NCBI RefSeq assembly: GCF_003945595.2 | Contig: NW_024104096.1 | Location: 3,033,501-3,097,500, forward strand | From: Pipra filicauda | Taxonomy: Eukaryota; Chordata; Aves; Passeriformes; Pipridae | DNA length: 64,000 nt | Direction: 5' to 3' | Part shown: piece after piece, positions 24,705 to 37,449 of the stretch | Layout: each line of letters starts with the position of its first letter | Position numbering within the stretch: position 1 is the stretch's first letter | The notes under the pieces: model-generated | The model's input: the letters and a program-made list of their open reading frames with translations, nothing else | Databases searched by the model: none | Told to the model about the DNA's origin: nothing | Program-made: the position numbers and the translations under genes

Positions 24705-26365
24705 GAGTCACAGAATTGACAGGGTTAGAAGGGACCTCTGGAGATCATGTAAGCCAACCTGACTGTTATGGTGGGGTCACTTAGAGCAGGTTGCACAAGA
24801 ACATGTCCAGGTGGGTTTTGAATGTCTCCAAAGAGAGAGACTACACGACCTCCCTGGGCAGCTCATTCCAGTGATCTGCCACCCACAATGTAATGAAGTT
24901 CTTCCTCATATCGAAGTGGAACTCCTTGTGGTTTAGTTTACTCCTTGTCCTGTAGCTGAGCACTGCTAGAAAAGAGTCTGACACCATCACTCATCTTTGA
25001 GATATTTATATGTATTGATGAGATTCCCTCTCATTCTTTTTCTACTCTAAACAGACCCAGTTCCAGCACGTGAGGAGAGATGCTACTGACCCCTAATCAT
25101 CTTTGTGGTCTTCCAGTGGACCCTCTCCAATAGCTCCTTGTCTTTCTTGAACTGTGAAGACCAGAATTGAACACAGCAGTCCAGATGTGGCGTCACTAGG
25201 GCTGAGTAGAGGGGGAGGATCACCTCTCTCAACCTGTTGGCCATGGTCTTCCCGGGATACCATTTACCCTCTTGGCCACAAGAGCTCCTAATCAACTTAC
25301 CATCCACCAAGACCCCCAGGTTCTTCTCAGTAGAGCTGCTCTCTAGTAGGTCAGACTCCCAACCTGTAGTGGCACCTGGGTTTATTCCTCCCCAGCTGCA
25401 GGACCCCACACTTGCCCTTGTTGAACATCATTATGTTTCTCTCCACCCAAATCTCCAGCCTATCAAGGTCCTGTCATTCATGGCAATACAAGCTTCAGGT
25501 GTATCAGCCACTCCCTCCATTTTTGTGTCATCAGCAAACTTGCTGAGGGCACATTCTATCCCTTCATCCAGGTTGTTGAAAAAAAAGTTGATTAAAATTG
25601 GACCCAGTATTGATCCCTGGGGAATGCCATTTACTAAAGGCCTCTAACTGGAATCTACTCAGCTAATCATGACCACCTGAGCTCTGCCATTCAGGCAGTT
25701 CTTGATCCACCTCACTGTCCATTTATCTAACCCACATTTCCAGAGCTTACCTGTGAGGGGGACAGTGCAAAAAGTAGAATCCAGTCCTTCAGTTTAAAGC
25801 TCGTCTCACCAAAGTGTCCAACCTGTTGCCAAAGGTTCTCCTACCCTTTTTAGACAGGTGGATCCCATCCCTCCCCTAGCAGACTACAGTCATTAAAGTG
25901 CAGCCCACTGTCATAAAAACTAAAACCTACTTGATGGCAGCAGCCATGAAGCCAGACGTCGATCTGTGCTATGTGTCTGTTTCTGACTGTCCCCATTTCT
26001 CTAACGTGTAGAATAGATGAGAAACTGACTTGGGCACTGATATTTTTCACCTGCCATTACAGGGCTTTATAGTTTTCCTTGATCCTGTCCATTTTTTTGT
26101 CTTGCTGGTCATTTGTACCCACATGAAAACATAGTCTGTGTTCTTGACAAGTTGGGGCACCCTCTCTGAAACAGCATAGATCTTAGCCCCTAGCAGGCAA
26201 CATACTCCTCATGACTCTCTATCAGGTAAATGGGGACCTCAGTGCCCCTTAACAGAGTTGCCCAGTATGAGCACTTGACGTTTCTTTTTATGACAACCAC
26301 TGTGCGCTGCAGGTGCAAGTTCTCCTTGTTGGACTTGCTCATGGCTTTCTAAAGCCCAGTGTTTC
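24705..26365 (-). mobile_element. CR1 LINE with large internal deletion (ORF1 esterase part joined to ORF2 end)
   Basis: Read on the minus strand from 26365, the element begins with the remnant of an ORF1-like region and then, near 25770, jumps into the middle of the ORF2 reverse transcriptase. It continues through the RT C-terminal part to the 3' UTR and a CACAGAATTGACAGGGTT-type tail at 24710. RT landmarks on the minus strand include FADD (25527-25538, both aspartates kept), and in the frame at 25083-25409 the words SSSTEKNLGVLVDGKL and LVTPHLDCCVQFW. Missing between the two halves are the endonuclease and the N-terminal part of the RT, which in CR1 elements of normal structure amounts to roughly two kilobases. 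Frameshifts and stops occur in both halves, so nothing is functional. Confidence 0.88.
25776..26300 (-). pseudogene. CR1 ORF1 remnant, SGNH-hydrolase (esterase-like) domain
   Basis: CR1-clade elements often carry an SGNH/GDSL esterase-like domain upstream of or within their first frame. Here the minus strand shows the serine block as RQVLILGNSV (about 26251-26280), with GNS where GDS is usual. The frame at 25850-26050 reads SSILHVREMGTVRNRHI and WLHGCCHQVGFSFYD, which fits the conserved middle of that domain. The C-terminal catalytic pair is visible as DGIH at 25858-25869, in a different frame from that middle part. Stops and at least one frameshift separate the blocks, so it is a pseudogene. 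The role in the parent element, possibly membrane or lipid related, is inferred from family knowledge only. Confidence 0.72.
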
Positions 26366-28097
26366 ACATTAATTATTTTTCTGCTCAAATGGATTTTATT
26401 TTATCACCTAGGTACCACATGAGTAAGAATGTGGTTTCATTCACATCTCAAAGAACAAAGGTGATTTCAAATCACCATTATCACAGTCATTACATAAATC
26501 CATTAAAACATCTTCTTGTTCTGCACCTTGGAATACCACCGACCTAGATTACCTATTCTAGTCTTCACTGAATACATTACCCAAAGGATCCTTCAAGAAC
26601 AAAAAACCAGTTTTAGCAAACATGAGTGCAATGCCATTGATTTAAGCCATTTATTTCTTCAACTACCTTTTTCATGCATTAATTTCTGAGAGGCAACAAT
26701 TAAAACAAAAGGTTTTGATTTTCTGGAAAACGTACTCATGTATATATCTGTGCTTTGTTGGACCGCTAACTAAATAAAAGTTCAGTCTTCAAAAATTCTG
26801 TGTTGTGAAATATAGTCCAATATTTAAAGTTCCATTGAATAGAAGAAAAATGTAGATTGAATTTTCTCCCCTGTCCTTCTCCCACAAGCTTATAGGGTCA
26901 CACATAGTTCAGTGTTCCTGACAACAGTTCTTCTTTAGGAGAATCAGGACGGGAGTCAAGCTCTTCAGCTTTATCAGATTTCCTGTATTATGTTTAAAGC
27001 CATAGAAAATTTCATAATTCCTTTTTTTATTAGAATGAAGTCATGCATATATCCTAGCCTGGCTAAAACACTTGGATCCTCATTAAATATTCTTCTGTCT
27101 GGATTATTTCCATGTGTTATTTTATTACCTTGATTCCTTTTATCTTCATTTGCATTCACCTTGTTCAAAACTTTATATAGATAGCTGCATGCCGCTGAAT
27201 GCTTGATTTCAAAGTTTTCTGGCTTGAGTTGAACTTCTCATTTAGAGAAATTTCTGATGATACATTCCCCCAGTTTAAGCTTAATATACCTGTTGTTTTT
27301 ATGTGCATGGGCTGGACTGTATTGTTCTCTGGTTTACCCTTCAAGCTCAATGGTAAATATGTGCAAAAAAGCTTTTGGTATCAAGGCTTACTTCTCCTAG
27401 CAATGAGGTCATTTATGCCAATGAAAATACATGTGGTTCAGTTCCAGATAACATCATGTCCCTAGTGAAGTGTCTTGTAGTTACACTGACAATTGAATGT
27501 TCTATCCTGTGGGCCCATTGCCTTTATTTTGCCCAAATGTGGGGTGTCCATTGAAGATGCCTCTAATGTTCAGTTTCAATGGACTGAAGGAGTCTTTGAA
27601 AATGAAGTACTTTAAAAAATGTCATATCCAAATAAAAGAAATCAGATTAGTCCTGAAAAAGTTTTTTTTGTTGTTTTTGTTTTTTTTTGTTTTTTTTTTT
27701 GTTGTTGGTTGTTTTGTTTTTTTGTGGTTGTTATGTATTCTAGGGATTTTTTAGATGAGACAGTTGAAGAACATTTTATTTTGAGACATTCTACTTCTAG
27801 AAAACTTACAAATATGAATGGTCTGCTATGGAAGTCAATGCAGTTTTGCCATTCCCTTCAGTGAAAACACATTTTTACGTATATATATGTAAAATACACC
27901 TATATTCACTCTTTAAGATGGAATCTTCACTGACCTGAAATTCTAATGTAATGAAGGACTTAAGTGAATACCTATCAATGTTCTGGTAGCTTCTTCTCTG
28001 CCTTAAAGACTAATGAAATTCGTTATGCTGAAAATCAGATTAAAAGTTCAAAGTAGCAACTTCACCTTGAGGCTTTCAAAGTATTATAATTCCGCTG
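26366..28097. other. Unique stretch with a T/G low-complexity run
   Basis: No gene is recognised. At 27661-27735 a T-rich run interrupted by single G residues produces frames rich in Phe, Val and Cys that mimic membrane segments but are compositional artefacts. Confidence 0.55.
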
Positions 28098-28782
28098 CTG
28101 CCAGACAGAAAAGTACCTGGGGGTACTGTTTGACAGCTGGCTGAACATGAGCCAGCAGTGTTTCCAGGTGGCCAAGAAGGCCAATGGTATCCTGGTCTGT
28201 ATCAGGAAGAGTGTGTCCAGCAGGACCAGGGCAGTGACTGTCCCTCTGTACTTGGCACTGGTGATGCCTCACCTTGAATGCTGTGTTCAATTTTGGGTCT
28301 CGCTACAAGAAGGACCTTGAGGTGCAGGAGCGTGCCCAGAGGAGGGCAGTGGGGCTCGTGGAAGGTCTGGAGCACAAGTCCTGTGAGGAGCAGATGAGGC
28401 AGCTGGAGTTTTTTGGCCTGGAGAAAAGGAGGCTGAGGGGAAACCTCATTGGTCTCTACAACTACTTGAAAGGAGGTTGTGGAGAGGTGGGGGTTGGTAA
28501 CTTCTTCCAGGTTACAAGTGATAGAATTAGAGGAAATGGTTTCAAGTTGCACCAGGGGACGTTTAGATTGGATATTAGAAAGAAATTCTTCAACAAAAGG
28601 GTTATCAGGCACTGGAACAGACTTCCTGGGGAAGTGATGGAGTCATCACCCATTGAGCAATTTAAAAGATGTGTAGATGTGGCACTTAGGGATATAGTTT
28701 AGTGGTGGACTTGGCAGTGCTGGGTTAACAGTCAGACAGTGTGATCTAAGAGGTCTTTTCCAACCAAAACAATTCTATGATA
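28098..28782 (+). mobile_element. CR1 LINE, about 0.7 kb, relatively well preserved
   Basis: The plus strand encodes the last part of CR1 ORF2. The frame at 28274-28702 is open for 142 codons and shows the hallmark order [77 protein letters not shown] and VDVALRDIV, then the stop. A 3' UTR follows and ends in CCAACCAAAACAATTCTATGAT near 28780. Upstream, GVLFDSWLN and [11 protein letters not shown] are readable in another frame, so there is a frameshift near 28270. The 5' end is truncated. The open frame suggests this is among the younger copies in the window. Confidence 0.94.
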
Positions 28783-29995
28783 ATTGTTCTTAGTCATGAG
28801 CAGCTGTGGCCTATCTACTTTGAACCCACTTTGTCTTTCATAGGACTACTGCTCAGATTGGCAGAGCAAAAGTCTCATTTTTTTTCCTATTGAAAGGTCT
28901 TTTCCTCTTGTAGTTTTCATGAAACCTAATTTTTTTTTAATTTTACAAGCCTAACAAACAAAACCCCAAATTTGTTAAAGATTGGTACTGCAGTATGTAA
29001 AAAAACCCTGCAAATTATGCCAAAGAACATCTCTGAAAAAAATTCAAATTTCAAATATCTGAGAATCAACAGTGACTTTCATTTACCATGAAGAAAAGAG
29101 ACTGGTAATCCAGCAGAAGGAGTACTTTGATTCTGTTTTTCACATTGTCTAATATTTATAGTAATAGCATTTATAAGGGTAAAAATGATTGCTTGCAAAT
29201 TTTAAACAACTGAAATATATTTTAGCTATAGCCATTGATTTTACTGAAATGGGATTTTTTTATCCTTAAAAAATAAAGAAGTCCTCAAACACAGAATCTT
29301 GAAAAAAAATCATAGTTTTTCTGATCATGTCATGGGATATAAAAGCCCAAATGCCTGAAGCCAATAATATATGTAATCATCTGAGGTCAATTTTCCAGCA
29401 GATATCTCCTTATGCCCTAACCTTACCTGTATGTGTTTTTGTTCAGAAAATAGTTCAGCGATGGTTTTTTTCCCTATCTCCATGGCAGTGTAAGTAAGGA
29501 TGTCCTAATCGGAACTGGAGCCATTTGATGCCACAGCAATAATAATTATATAACTAATAATAACTCTAAAGTACATGTGATATTTTTCAGAGTTAAAAAG
29601 GGGTATCAATAATATCTGTAAAACTATACATGTAGGCCAAAGTAATGCCTATGAAAAGCTACTAATTTCATATCGTTTAAAGTTTATAAAATGCTCTCAT
29701 TAAATTAAACTGAGGTTTTCGTAGACTGGATCAACACATGAAATAATCAATAAACTTACAATGCTAAAAGTTCTCCTTTTTTTTCTGAGCATTTCACATT
29801 TTAATCTATATTAATTCTCTCTGAGTATTTTTCCTATATTTTTAGAGTATTTGTAGTTATTAAAAGGACAAATTAAAACATACTGTTTATTGTATGGTCT
29901 TCTAACCTACCTTCACACTTTACAGGGCATAACAACACTATGGTGCATGAATCCAAATCAATAAAACACTTGCTATCTCTATTGCTTACTAGTAG
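28783..29995. other. AT-rich stretch, no feature recognised
   Basis: Nothing recognisable is seen. Short A and T runs are frequent and no frame of note is present. Confidence 0.6.
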
Positions 29996-30105
29996 TGGGG
30001 CTTTGAGCAACTTGTTCTAGTGGAAGGTGTCCCAGCATGAAACTAGGTGATCTTTAAGTTCCCTTCCAAACCAAATAGTTTTATGAATCTATGATTTTAT
30101 GATTC
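29996..30105 (+). mobile_element. CR1 LINE 3' UTR tail
   Basis: Only the last 110 bases of a CR1 copy are present: TTGAGCAACTTGTTCTAGTGG, AACTAGGTGATCTTTAAG, TTCCCTTCCAAACCAAATAG and a tail with three ATGAATCTATGATTTTATG-like units. This extreme 5' truncation is common for the family. No coding part remains. Confidence 0.85.
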
Positions 30106-32629
30106 TTTAAAAATATGCCTTCAAGCCATGTAAAATTTTGTAATCAACCATGAAAATTTGCATTCAATCTTAAATATAATGACAATTGAAGTTAAGAAAG
30201 TCAAAGAGGAGCTATTCTTTTGTTAAAAATTCATTTTTCTTTCTGCCTCAGTGCTGTGGGACAAAATTTCATGATAGCCTTCAAATCATTAAGTGTATCA
30301 AAAACCACAAATAACTTTTAAGGACTGAGGCTTTAAAGTAGTTTGAATCTGGAACAGTTTCTGGAGGATATTAATTCAGTTTGCATGAAACTGGCCCAGA
30401 GGTCTAGGCCAGTTGCAGTCCATAATTTTCATTGTAATCCAGATTCCACATTTCTGGGCTGGAAGGTTACTGGTATGTGGCACCTAGCAGAGGAAATCAA
30501 GACATTTGGTGGTGTAGAGGCAAAACCTAAGCTTTTGACCCATACCCTGAGTATCACTGGAGCAGTAACGAAATAAGGGAACTGTGAGTCTCCAACATCC
30601 CCCAGTTTAGACAAAGCCATGAGTAGTATTAGACATAGTGTAATATATAGAGAGACATACAGAAAAAAAAATTAATTCTTAGAAGTACTTCATGTTCACA
30701 ATCTTAAAAAATTATGGAATCATAAAAAAAAAAAAAGAAAACGCTGCTGAAAATATATAACATGGATCTTTCCTTTAGTAATAAAACCCACAAACAAACA
30801 AACCCCAGAACAAAACAACCGAAAAAAGAAAAAAGGTGTTTAATTCCATGTTATCTTCAACACTGACATTTCAGGCCAAAACTCTGCTGAGCAAGATAAG
30901 GCAAAACACTGACTGGGCTTAAGGTAATGCTGGAAGCAAAATAAACTTCTTCTTGGTTGCCCTGTTGTAGTGATGCAGCTTTACTTCTTGTGGACAAAGC
31001 AGAAATGCCTTGTCCTTGAGCACCAGTATGGCCAGGTTGCTTCCTGTTTGGGCAGATGTACATCACTCAGTACTGTGCTATAGATACACCTTCAGGTTAT
31101 AGTCTAAAAGCTCTGGAATGTCAGGCTTAAACAACAAGTCATTTTTGAAATTAATCATTCCTTGATTCATAACTTAGTTATGAATTCTCTTAGTTTTCCT
31201 CGATGTTCAGAAGAAGACAGTAATATTTAACCTGGTATTTTGAAAAAAAAAAAGTATTTGTGGGTTTTGAAAATCAAAATATCAACATACAAGCTTGGCA
31301 TTAGAATTATTTGAGATTATGATACCAGTGTGCATGTGGGGGTAGCTCATGTAAATAGAAAAAAAAATGTATTGTGCTACTTCAACAATAAAAATTGCCA
31401 TGAATAGAAAAAAAATATTTGATGTAACAGATGTTTACTGATACAACTATAATTTTCTTCTCCATGAAAGTCTGGTGTATTACCACAGAGCACTTACATA
31501 AAGAAAATAGCAGTTCAGTTCATCCATAAATTTTCTCAGTATTATGACTGTCATGTCAGGTTCATTACCAGAGAAAGAAACATTTTGTTTGCCATAGAGT
31601 CTTCTACAAATCACATTATCCATCCCATATGCAATATAAATCTGGCTAATATTTCTGTTTGACCTCCATTACTTTGGGAAGAATATTTTGGCTTGACAAT
31701 GCAATCCACATATAGAACCATTTGACCTTTACCTTCTTTTTTCTGCCTAGCACAGAAAATTTAAGACACATCTCATGTCCTAAGATATTTCTGAATTATG
31801 TTTGTTTAGTGCTCATACTTTCAGTCCAGATCAAACCAGGTCAGTGGTTTGAATGAGATCAGTGCCAGATTTTCAAAACAGAGGCAGGAAAATGCTAATG
31901 CATTGAAGACTTTCACACCTGATGTGGTAATAGATGTGGCTTTCAAGATGTTTATGCTTCTGTGTCACCTAGTAATTTACTTGTTGATCCAGTTGTTAAA
32001 ATTTTCTAGGCAGAATGCTATTTATCAATGGAATGAATTTTCCTGAAGAATGATCTTGAGGAATCTTTTGTAATCTCTCTCCTGGCAAAAACAAATCAAA
32101 TAAATGTTTGAGTAGATTCAATAAGACTCATATCTAGAATTTTGTGGGCTTGGTCTGGAGTTCACAGTCTGCAAAATGGTACCACTCAGTGCTAAGAAAT
32201 GAGAGTATTGTATTAGAAATCCTAATACCTGGTCTGTTTATAAGTTTTACTTAATCAAATAATTGGACAGCATCTGTTAACAGTTCTTAAAAGTAAAACA
32301 GAAAGCTAAGATTCCAGATCTCACATGTAAATTTGTGTGTTCTCCTCCCCGGCAAGGGACACAATTTGATTTTCTTTTTCCTACCTTTAGTTCCCCAAAT
32401 CACTGACACATTTTTTATGAGCTGCATCAGAAAAGCAACAGTACACAGATCACTGAACCTTGCTTTCAGAATCTGGAAAATGTGGGTCTGCAAGCCCTGA
32501 AACAGAGGGACAAGCTGAACCTTCTGATTTTTCTTAGGAATACTCTCACACTGATGTGTTGTAGGAAGGAGAGGTGATTGCCATCAAAGCCAGGTGAGTG
32601 AAATCTCGCATTACTGTTTAAAAACAAGC
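30106..32629. other. AT-rich stretch, no feature recognised
   Basis: No gene or known repeat is recognised. The overlapping frames at 30343-30620 on opposite strands carry no domain signature and have no splice context that I can support. Confidence 0.5.
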
Positions 32630-32730
32630 TTGACCAGGAGGTCAAGGAAAGTGATTCTCCCTCTCTGTTCTGCTCTTCTGTGACTTCACCTGGAGCGCTG
32701 TGTCCAGTTCTGGGATCCACAGCACAACAA
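32630..32730 (+). mobile_element. CR1 LINE internal fragment
   Basis: A short block follows the CR1 ORF2 segment that encodes the [20 protein letters not shown]-type motif: AGGTCAAGGAAAGTGATTCT, CTCCCTCTCTGTTCTGCTC, and CCTGGAGCGCTGTGTCCAGT. Both ends are missing. The base sequence is closer to the family than the older relics here, so the piece may have been cut out of a larger copy by deletion. Confidence 0.72.
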
Positions 32731-35700
32731 TTATCTCACAGGGTGAAAATGTTGCTATTTCATTTATGAATATTAGAGTTTTGCATTTAAAGGTGAAGGA
32801 TGAGTCAATGTATCATACTAGCTAATATTTTAAATTGCTGCATATGTGGTATGTATAATCTTCTGCTCTTAGAAGCATAAAGAGGGCTACTGGTGCCTTT
32901 ACTTCTGTGGCTCTCACTGAAATACTGGAAACCCCACCACATGTATCCAGTGATCCCAGCAGAACTCAGTGTGTTGGGGCCTTGTAGTTGTGAGAACATG
33001 ATGTCTCCCACCTGGTGGAAAGGTGCATGCCTGTATGGTATGAAGACTGTGAGAGATTACTGTCTGATACATATATTACATGCCAAGTCATGTTATGGGC
33101 AAAAGGAAAAACACAATAAACATACAGGAGTAAAAACTTTATTGTTAGTTCAATTGATGTTTTAGCAGCCTGATAGTCCAGATCACTCTGTTAATATAAA
33201 AATAGCCTCACTGATCATACAGCTGAAATTGATACACAGAAAAAAAGCCTGGTACCTGCCCCTCCTCTCTGGTGTTGTCTTTATCCTTCATGGGCTTCTC
33301 AGGGATTAAAGGTGGACCTTCATTTCTCAAAAAGAGGGTACAAGTGTTCCTAAGGAGTCATCAGCATCCATATAGAGGTCTCTGACAGGTGATATGTCAT
33401 ATTCTTGCGGGTGTTGTTCCTTTTCCCCAGTCCAGAGTCCTCTTGGGTTTGGTTTGAAATGATTTCTTCTGACTGTCTACATCCTTCTCTGTGGTTTCCA
33501 GCTAATGCTGAAATGTTTCAGGTTTTCCCCCTGCATCTGCTAACACGGTCTGTCACCCAGTGATGAGCAGAGTTTTTGAGAACTTTCTTGCATCTTGGAG
33601 TCATAGAGCTTAAACTAACCCCGGCTGGGTAGCAGTCACCTGGCCACTATCCAGTTGCTAAAACAATCAAAAACCAGCTCAGATACTGGCAAGCTCAGAC
33701 AGGTCCTGAGGCCCTGCACTGTCAAGTCAATCCAAAACCTGTGGCTTTTTACTAGCAGTAACAAAGAGGTATTTACTGGGCTTCATGTACTATTATTGTA
33801 GCAAATGTTGATTTTTATATACATTTTATTTTACTGAATTTTCAGTTATAAAACATTAGATTGTGGTTAGATGTTCAAATAAATTGAAAAATACACACCA
33901 GTTGTGTTTGCTTAATCTAAACCACTGCTTCAATGTTCATGTAATAAAGGACAGAATGCTGGAAATTCTGAATTTTTATATTTTCTTGTTGCTAAAATAG
34001 TTATGATATTACTTATTTTTGCTCCATAAAATGGATAACAGTTACTGCAGACTTCAGCACTGAAAAATCTTTACATAGATTCAAAAAGTTAATAATTTTA
34101 GATAAAGTAGAAACTTTTTGCAGATGTGAACAGCACAGTCACATAAAACGTGATTTTATACTCGCATGGAGTATTTTGGTGAAGATTTACAAGCTAAGTA
34201 TATTTTTAATATGTCTTAACTTTCTATTAGTATAACTGTGTTTGTGTTCTTACACACTTAGGGGCTTGTACAAGTACAGTGAATTTAAGGATTAAGCCAA
34301 GTATGCTTCATTATCTTTATTTTTACAGAGACCCCTATAAGATTTTGAAAAAAAACTAAAATTCTTTGTAGGCAGGTTCATTTACTTACAAATGATGTTT
34401 ACCTTTTAAATCTTTGCCTATCTTTCACATTTGTCATCACTGAGTTCAAGCAAAACCAAGGATAGTGTCAAAAAAGACATTGCTAGCTCTACAGAAATAC
34501 GCTTTCTTACTGTTTTTAAAAAAGACAGAAATTGTTTCAGTTTCAACAAATTGCAAATCTTAAACTGAATCCTAGAATACATAAGTATTTGGAGGTTCAT
34601 TTTCTCAATAAAAAAACTCAAATTAATAAAGCACTAAAATTTAGCATATAAACAGTTCCAAGATTGTATATTTTGTTTAAAATTCTTATATTATGGTGTT
34701 CAAATCTTCAAATTTTTTTAATTTTCTTTTAAAAATAATCAAGAAAACTTTTCAAGTACATATATGTACCTACATACATGCACAAAATTCTATAGATAAA
34801 TTAAAGAAAAATGTTAGTAAGAAATGGAAATGCACTACTTTGACTTTTTCTTATTGATAAAACCATTGAACTGAAGCCCTGAAATACAAGAAAACATTTT
34901 AATCACAAGACTGTGACCTAATACTTAATAAATTACTTAACAGAAGAAAGAATTTAGACCAGTTTCATCTGGCTGGCCAGTGTATAGTTGACCCATACAC
35001 AATGTAACTACTATGATACATGATCAGACATAATCTCAGACACAAAAAAATCAATATATTGTTAGGATTCCTTAATTCATTTTAATGAATATATGCTTAA
35101 GATCTTTCTGTTATTCTTATTCTCTTCTTATTACTGGGACTTGAATTAAGCAAAATATGTTAGTTACAAATCTGATTACAGATGTGATAACAGCTATCTT
35201 AGCAAATCAATCACAAATCAGACTTTGTAGTATAAAAATATGGGTTAAGGCAGAATACTGTAATGGCTTATGGGAAAGTAAACTTCATAAGTAATACTAA
35301 AACATATCATCATATAGTATCTATTACGTAAACCAAAAGACAATTGTATCGTATCTGAAACGAATGTAGTACTATTATTAATCACCCAATACTTTTCATA
35401 AATTGGTTATATGATTTATAGAAATCATCAAACAATGTAGAAATCAGTAACATAGTAATAATTCATGTTCATAACTTATAAATCAATTAAATTATTTCTA
35501 GAAATACATGATTTATAAACCTGGCATATGATTTAGTGTAGGTGTCAGTCCACTGTTAAGAAAATCTGAGATGTAATTAACTGTTTTTAAGACCAGCTTT
35601 TAAAGTACTTTTTAAAATTACCACAAGCACATCATATGTAACAGCAGTATTAATACCTGTTTGCATCCTAGATTGTGGAAATTCTCTGCAAAACTCTCAC

Positions 35701-35739
35701 CCACAAGAAATAATTCCTGTTACTTGGCTACATCAACAG
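32731..35739. other. Unique stretch with a GC-richer middle
   Basis: No gene is recognised. About 33235-33790 is somewhat richer in G, C and pyrimidines and could be an unrecognised old LTR or unique DNA; I cannot decide. The part from 34000 to 35640 is very AT-rich, with three copies of ATGATTTA between 35411 and 35540. Confidence 0.45.
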
Positions 35740-36330
35740 AAGCTCAGCCTTTAGAGTGAGGGAAGTGATTATACCCCTTTACTTAGTGCTTCCTGTAACT
35801 GAAACACTATACCCAGCTTTGGACCCTCCAGGAGTGATAGTGGTGAATTTAAACGGCTTCATTGGAGGTGAACCCTCAACCAAGATGGTCAGGAATTGGA
35901 GCACTTGCACTATAGAGGATGAATGAGTGTGACTTGCACACACTGGAGAAGAGATAACTTTTGGTGGCAGTGGTGGGGGTGCTAAGACACCTGCTAGTGT
36001 CTGTGAGGGGTTACCAAGAAAACAAGGGTAGATTTCTTATTCAAGTGCACAGTGGGTAAACAAAAGAAACAAGTCGCAAATAGAAACAAAGAAACTTCTG
36101 ACAAGATATAGGGGGGAATAAAAAGCAGTACCCTAAGAATATCTTGGCATTACTACAGGTTTCTTAGAGAGGATGTGGAATCTTCATGATTGGAGAAGTT
36201 CATTATTCAAAGCAGTGAGCATCTTGGTGTGAATTCAGAGATGCCTCTGCTTTAAGCATGGTACTGGATAAGAGAAATGCCAAGGCCCCTTAAAACCTCA
36301 GTGTGTTTCTAACCTATGATTCTAGGTTCT
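35740..36330 (+). mobile_element. Older, strongly diverged CR1 LINE copy
   Basis: The plus strand follows the CR1 3' region in order, but with many substitutions: GAGTGAGGGAAGTGATTATA near 35754, an ACACTATACCCAGCTTTGG block, GGGTAGATTTCTTATTCAAG near 36027, TTCTTAGAGAGGATGTGGAAT near 36161, and an ACCTATGATTCTAGG end near 36313. No frame is open. The divergence places it between the well-kept CR1 copies and the ancient relics of this window. Both edges are approximate. Confidence 0.65.
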
Positions 36331-37449
36331 TTCTCTGTTTTGAAATGTTTCAGTATTCAGAATTTGTTTTGTCCCTCAGCAGAATAGAAATTAAAGTGTT
36401 TTTCTAGAGAGGAAAATAGACCAGTAGTTGGGTACTGTACTGTCTCCAGGCTCTTTGGAAACCAACACCACTTTAGGTCTTGGCCTTTGTTATACCTGGT
36501 CAGACAGAAGGATTAGAGTTACAAATGGCACTGAATTTAAGTAAAGTAATGTAAGTATAACGGTCTGATGTTCAAAAACAAGAGAAAAATGTATAAATTC
36601 TTTAGTCCAAACTAAAAGAAAGTACAGTAACATATACATTCTTCACTGCAACACTAGAGGTTAATCAGGTTTATGTGGCTAGACATTATCAAAAAGAAAT
36701 TATAAAGTGAGAGAGTAGACTGGATGAGGAATGGGTCAATAACAAGAGTTAATTCTGCAGCTGACGGCTTTGGCTGAAATTGTGTTCAGGCAAGCAGAGG
36801 CCAACGAGTTATGATTAGTTTTTGATTCAGCAGAAATCATCAAAGAAAGACAAAGAGTTATGACCTCAGTGTCTAAGCACATGTTTGAGAAAGAGGTCAT
36901 AAGGGCTGTAGTAATTCTGAATCTGCTTTGGGTCCATCAGTTTTGCTTAACTGGGGATTGATGCAAACAAGGACCATAAGAGTAGGTTAAGGGTGTACTT
37001 CTGGTTTGAATGAAACTAGCAAAAAGTTCTATGATCCGGATAAACACAGATTTAGAGTCCAGTTTAAAGTATAAGCCAACAGGAATATATGAGATGGATT
37101 TATTGCCTTTTGAAGGTTAAATCAAATACTGACACAAACAGAAATAATCTATAAAAACTTAGTTCTGGAGAGGGTAAAATTACTCTTTATCATATTTCTA
37201 AGATGTTATTAAGAACTTAAGTGAATTTGACCTTTGGACCGGACAAATTGACAGGAAATACAACAAACACTGTAACTTTATTAGTTATATGCTCTATTGC
37301 GGATTCAGATGATACAGAGTTCTTTTTCAAAAGGTTTTCAACAAAGTTTTTTTTTCTGAAGGCTCTGAAAAAAACTAAACTGTCCTGGTATAAAATGGAA
37401 AAGGAACTATAAAAAGGAGAGCTACATGGGAATTTTGTTTTTCAAAATC
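36331..37449. other. AT-rich stretch, no feature recognised
   Basis: No gene is recognised. It lies directly upstream of an ancient CR1-like relic and may contain more of that element, too decayed for me to call. Confidence 0.4.

Noticed and set aside
25237..25647. Plus-strand 136-codon frame
   Set aside because: It is antisense to the CR1 ORF2 region of the minus-strand element at 24705-26365.
27497..27864. Hydrophobic frames that look like membrane proteins
   Set aside because: The Phe/Val/Cys runs come from a T/G low-complexity tract and have no other supporting feature.
28202..28612. Minus-strand 136-codon frame
   Set aside because: It is antisense to the well-preserved CR1 at 28098-28782.
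28274..28702. 142-codon open frame as a possible host gene
   Set aside because: It contains the CR1 ORF2 C-terminal signature in order and ends just before a CR1 3' UTR and tail; it is a 5'-truncated retrotransposon.
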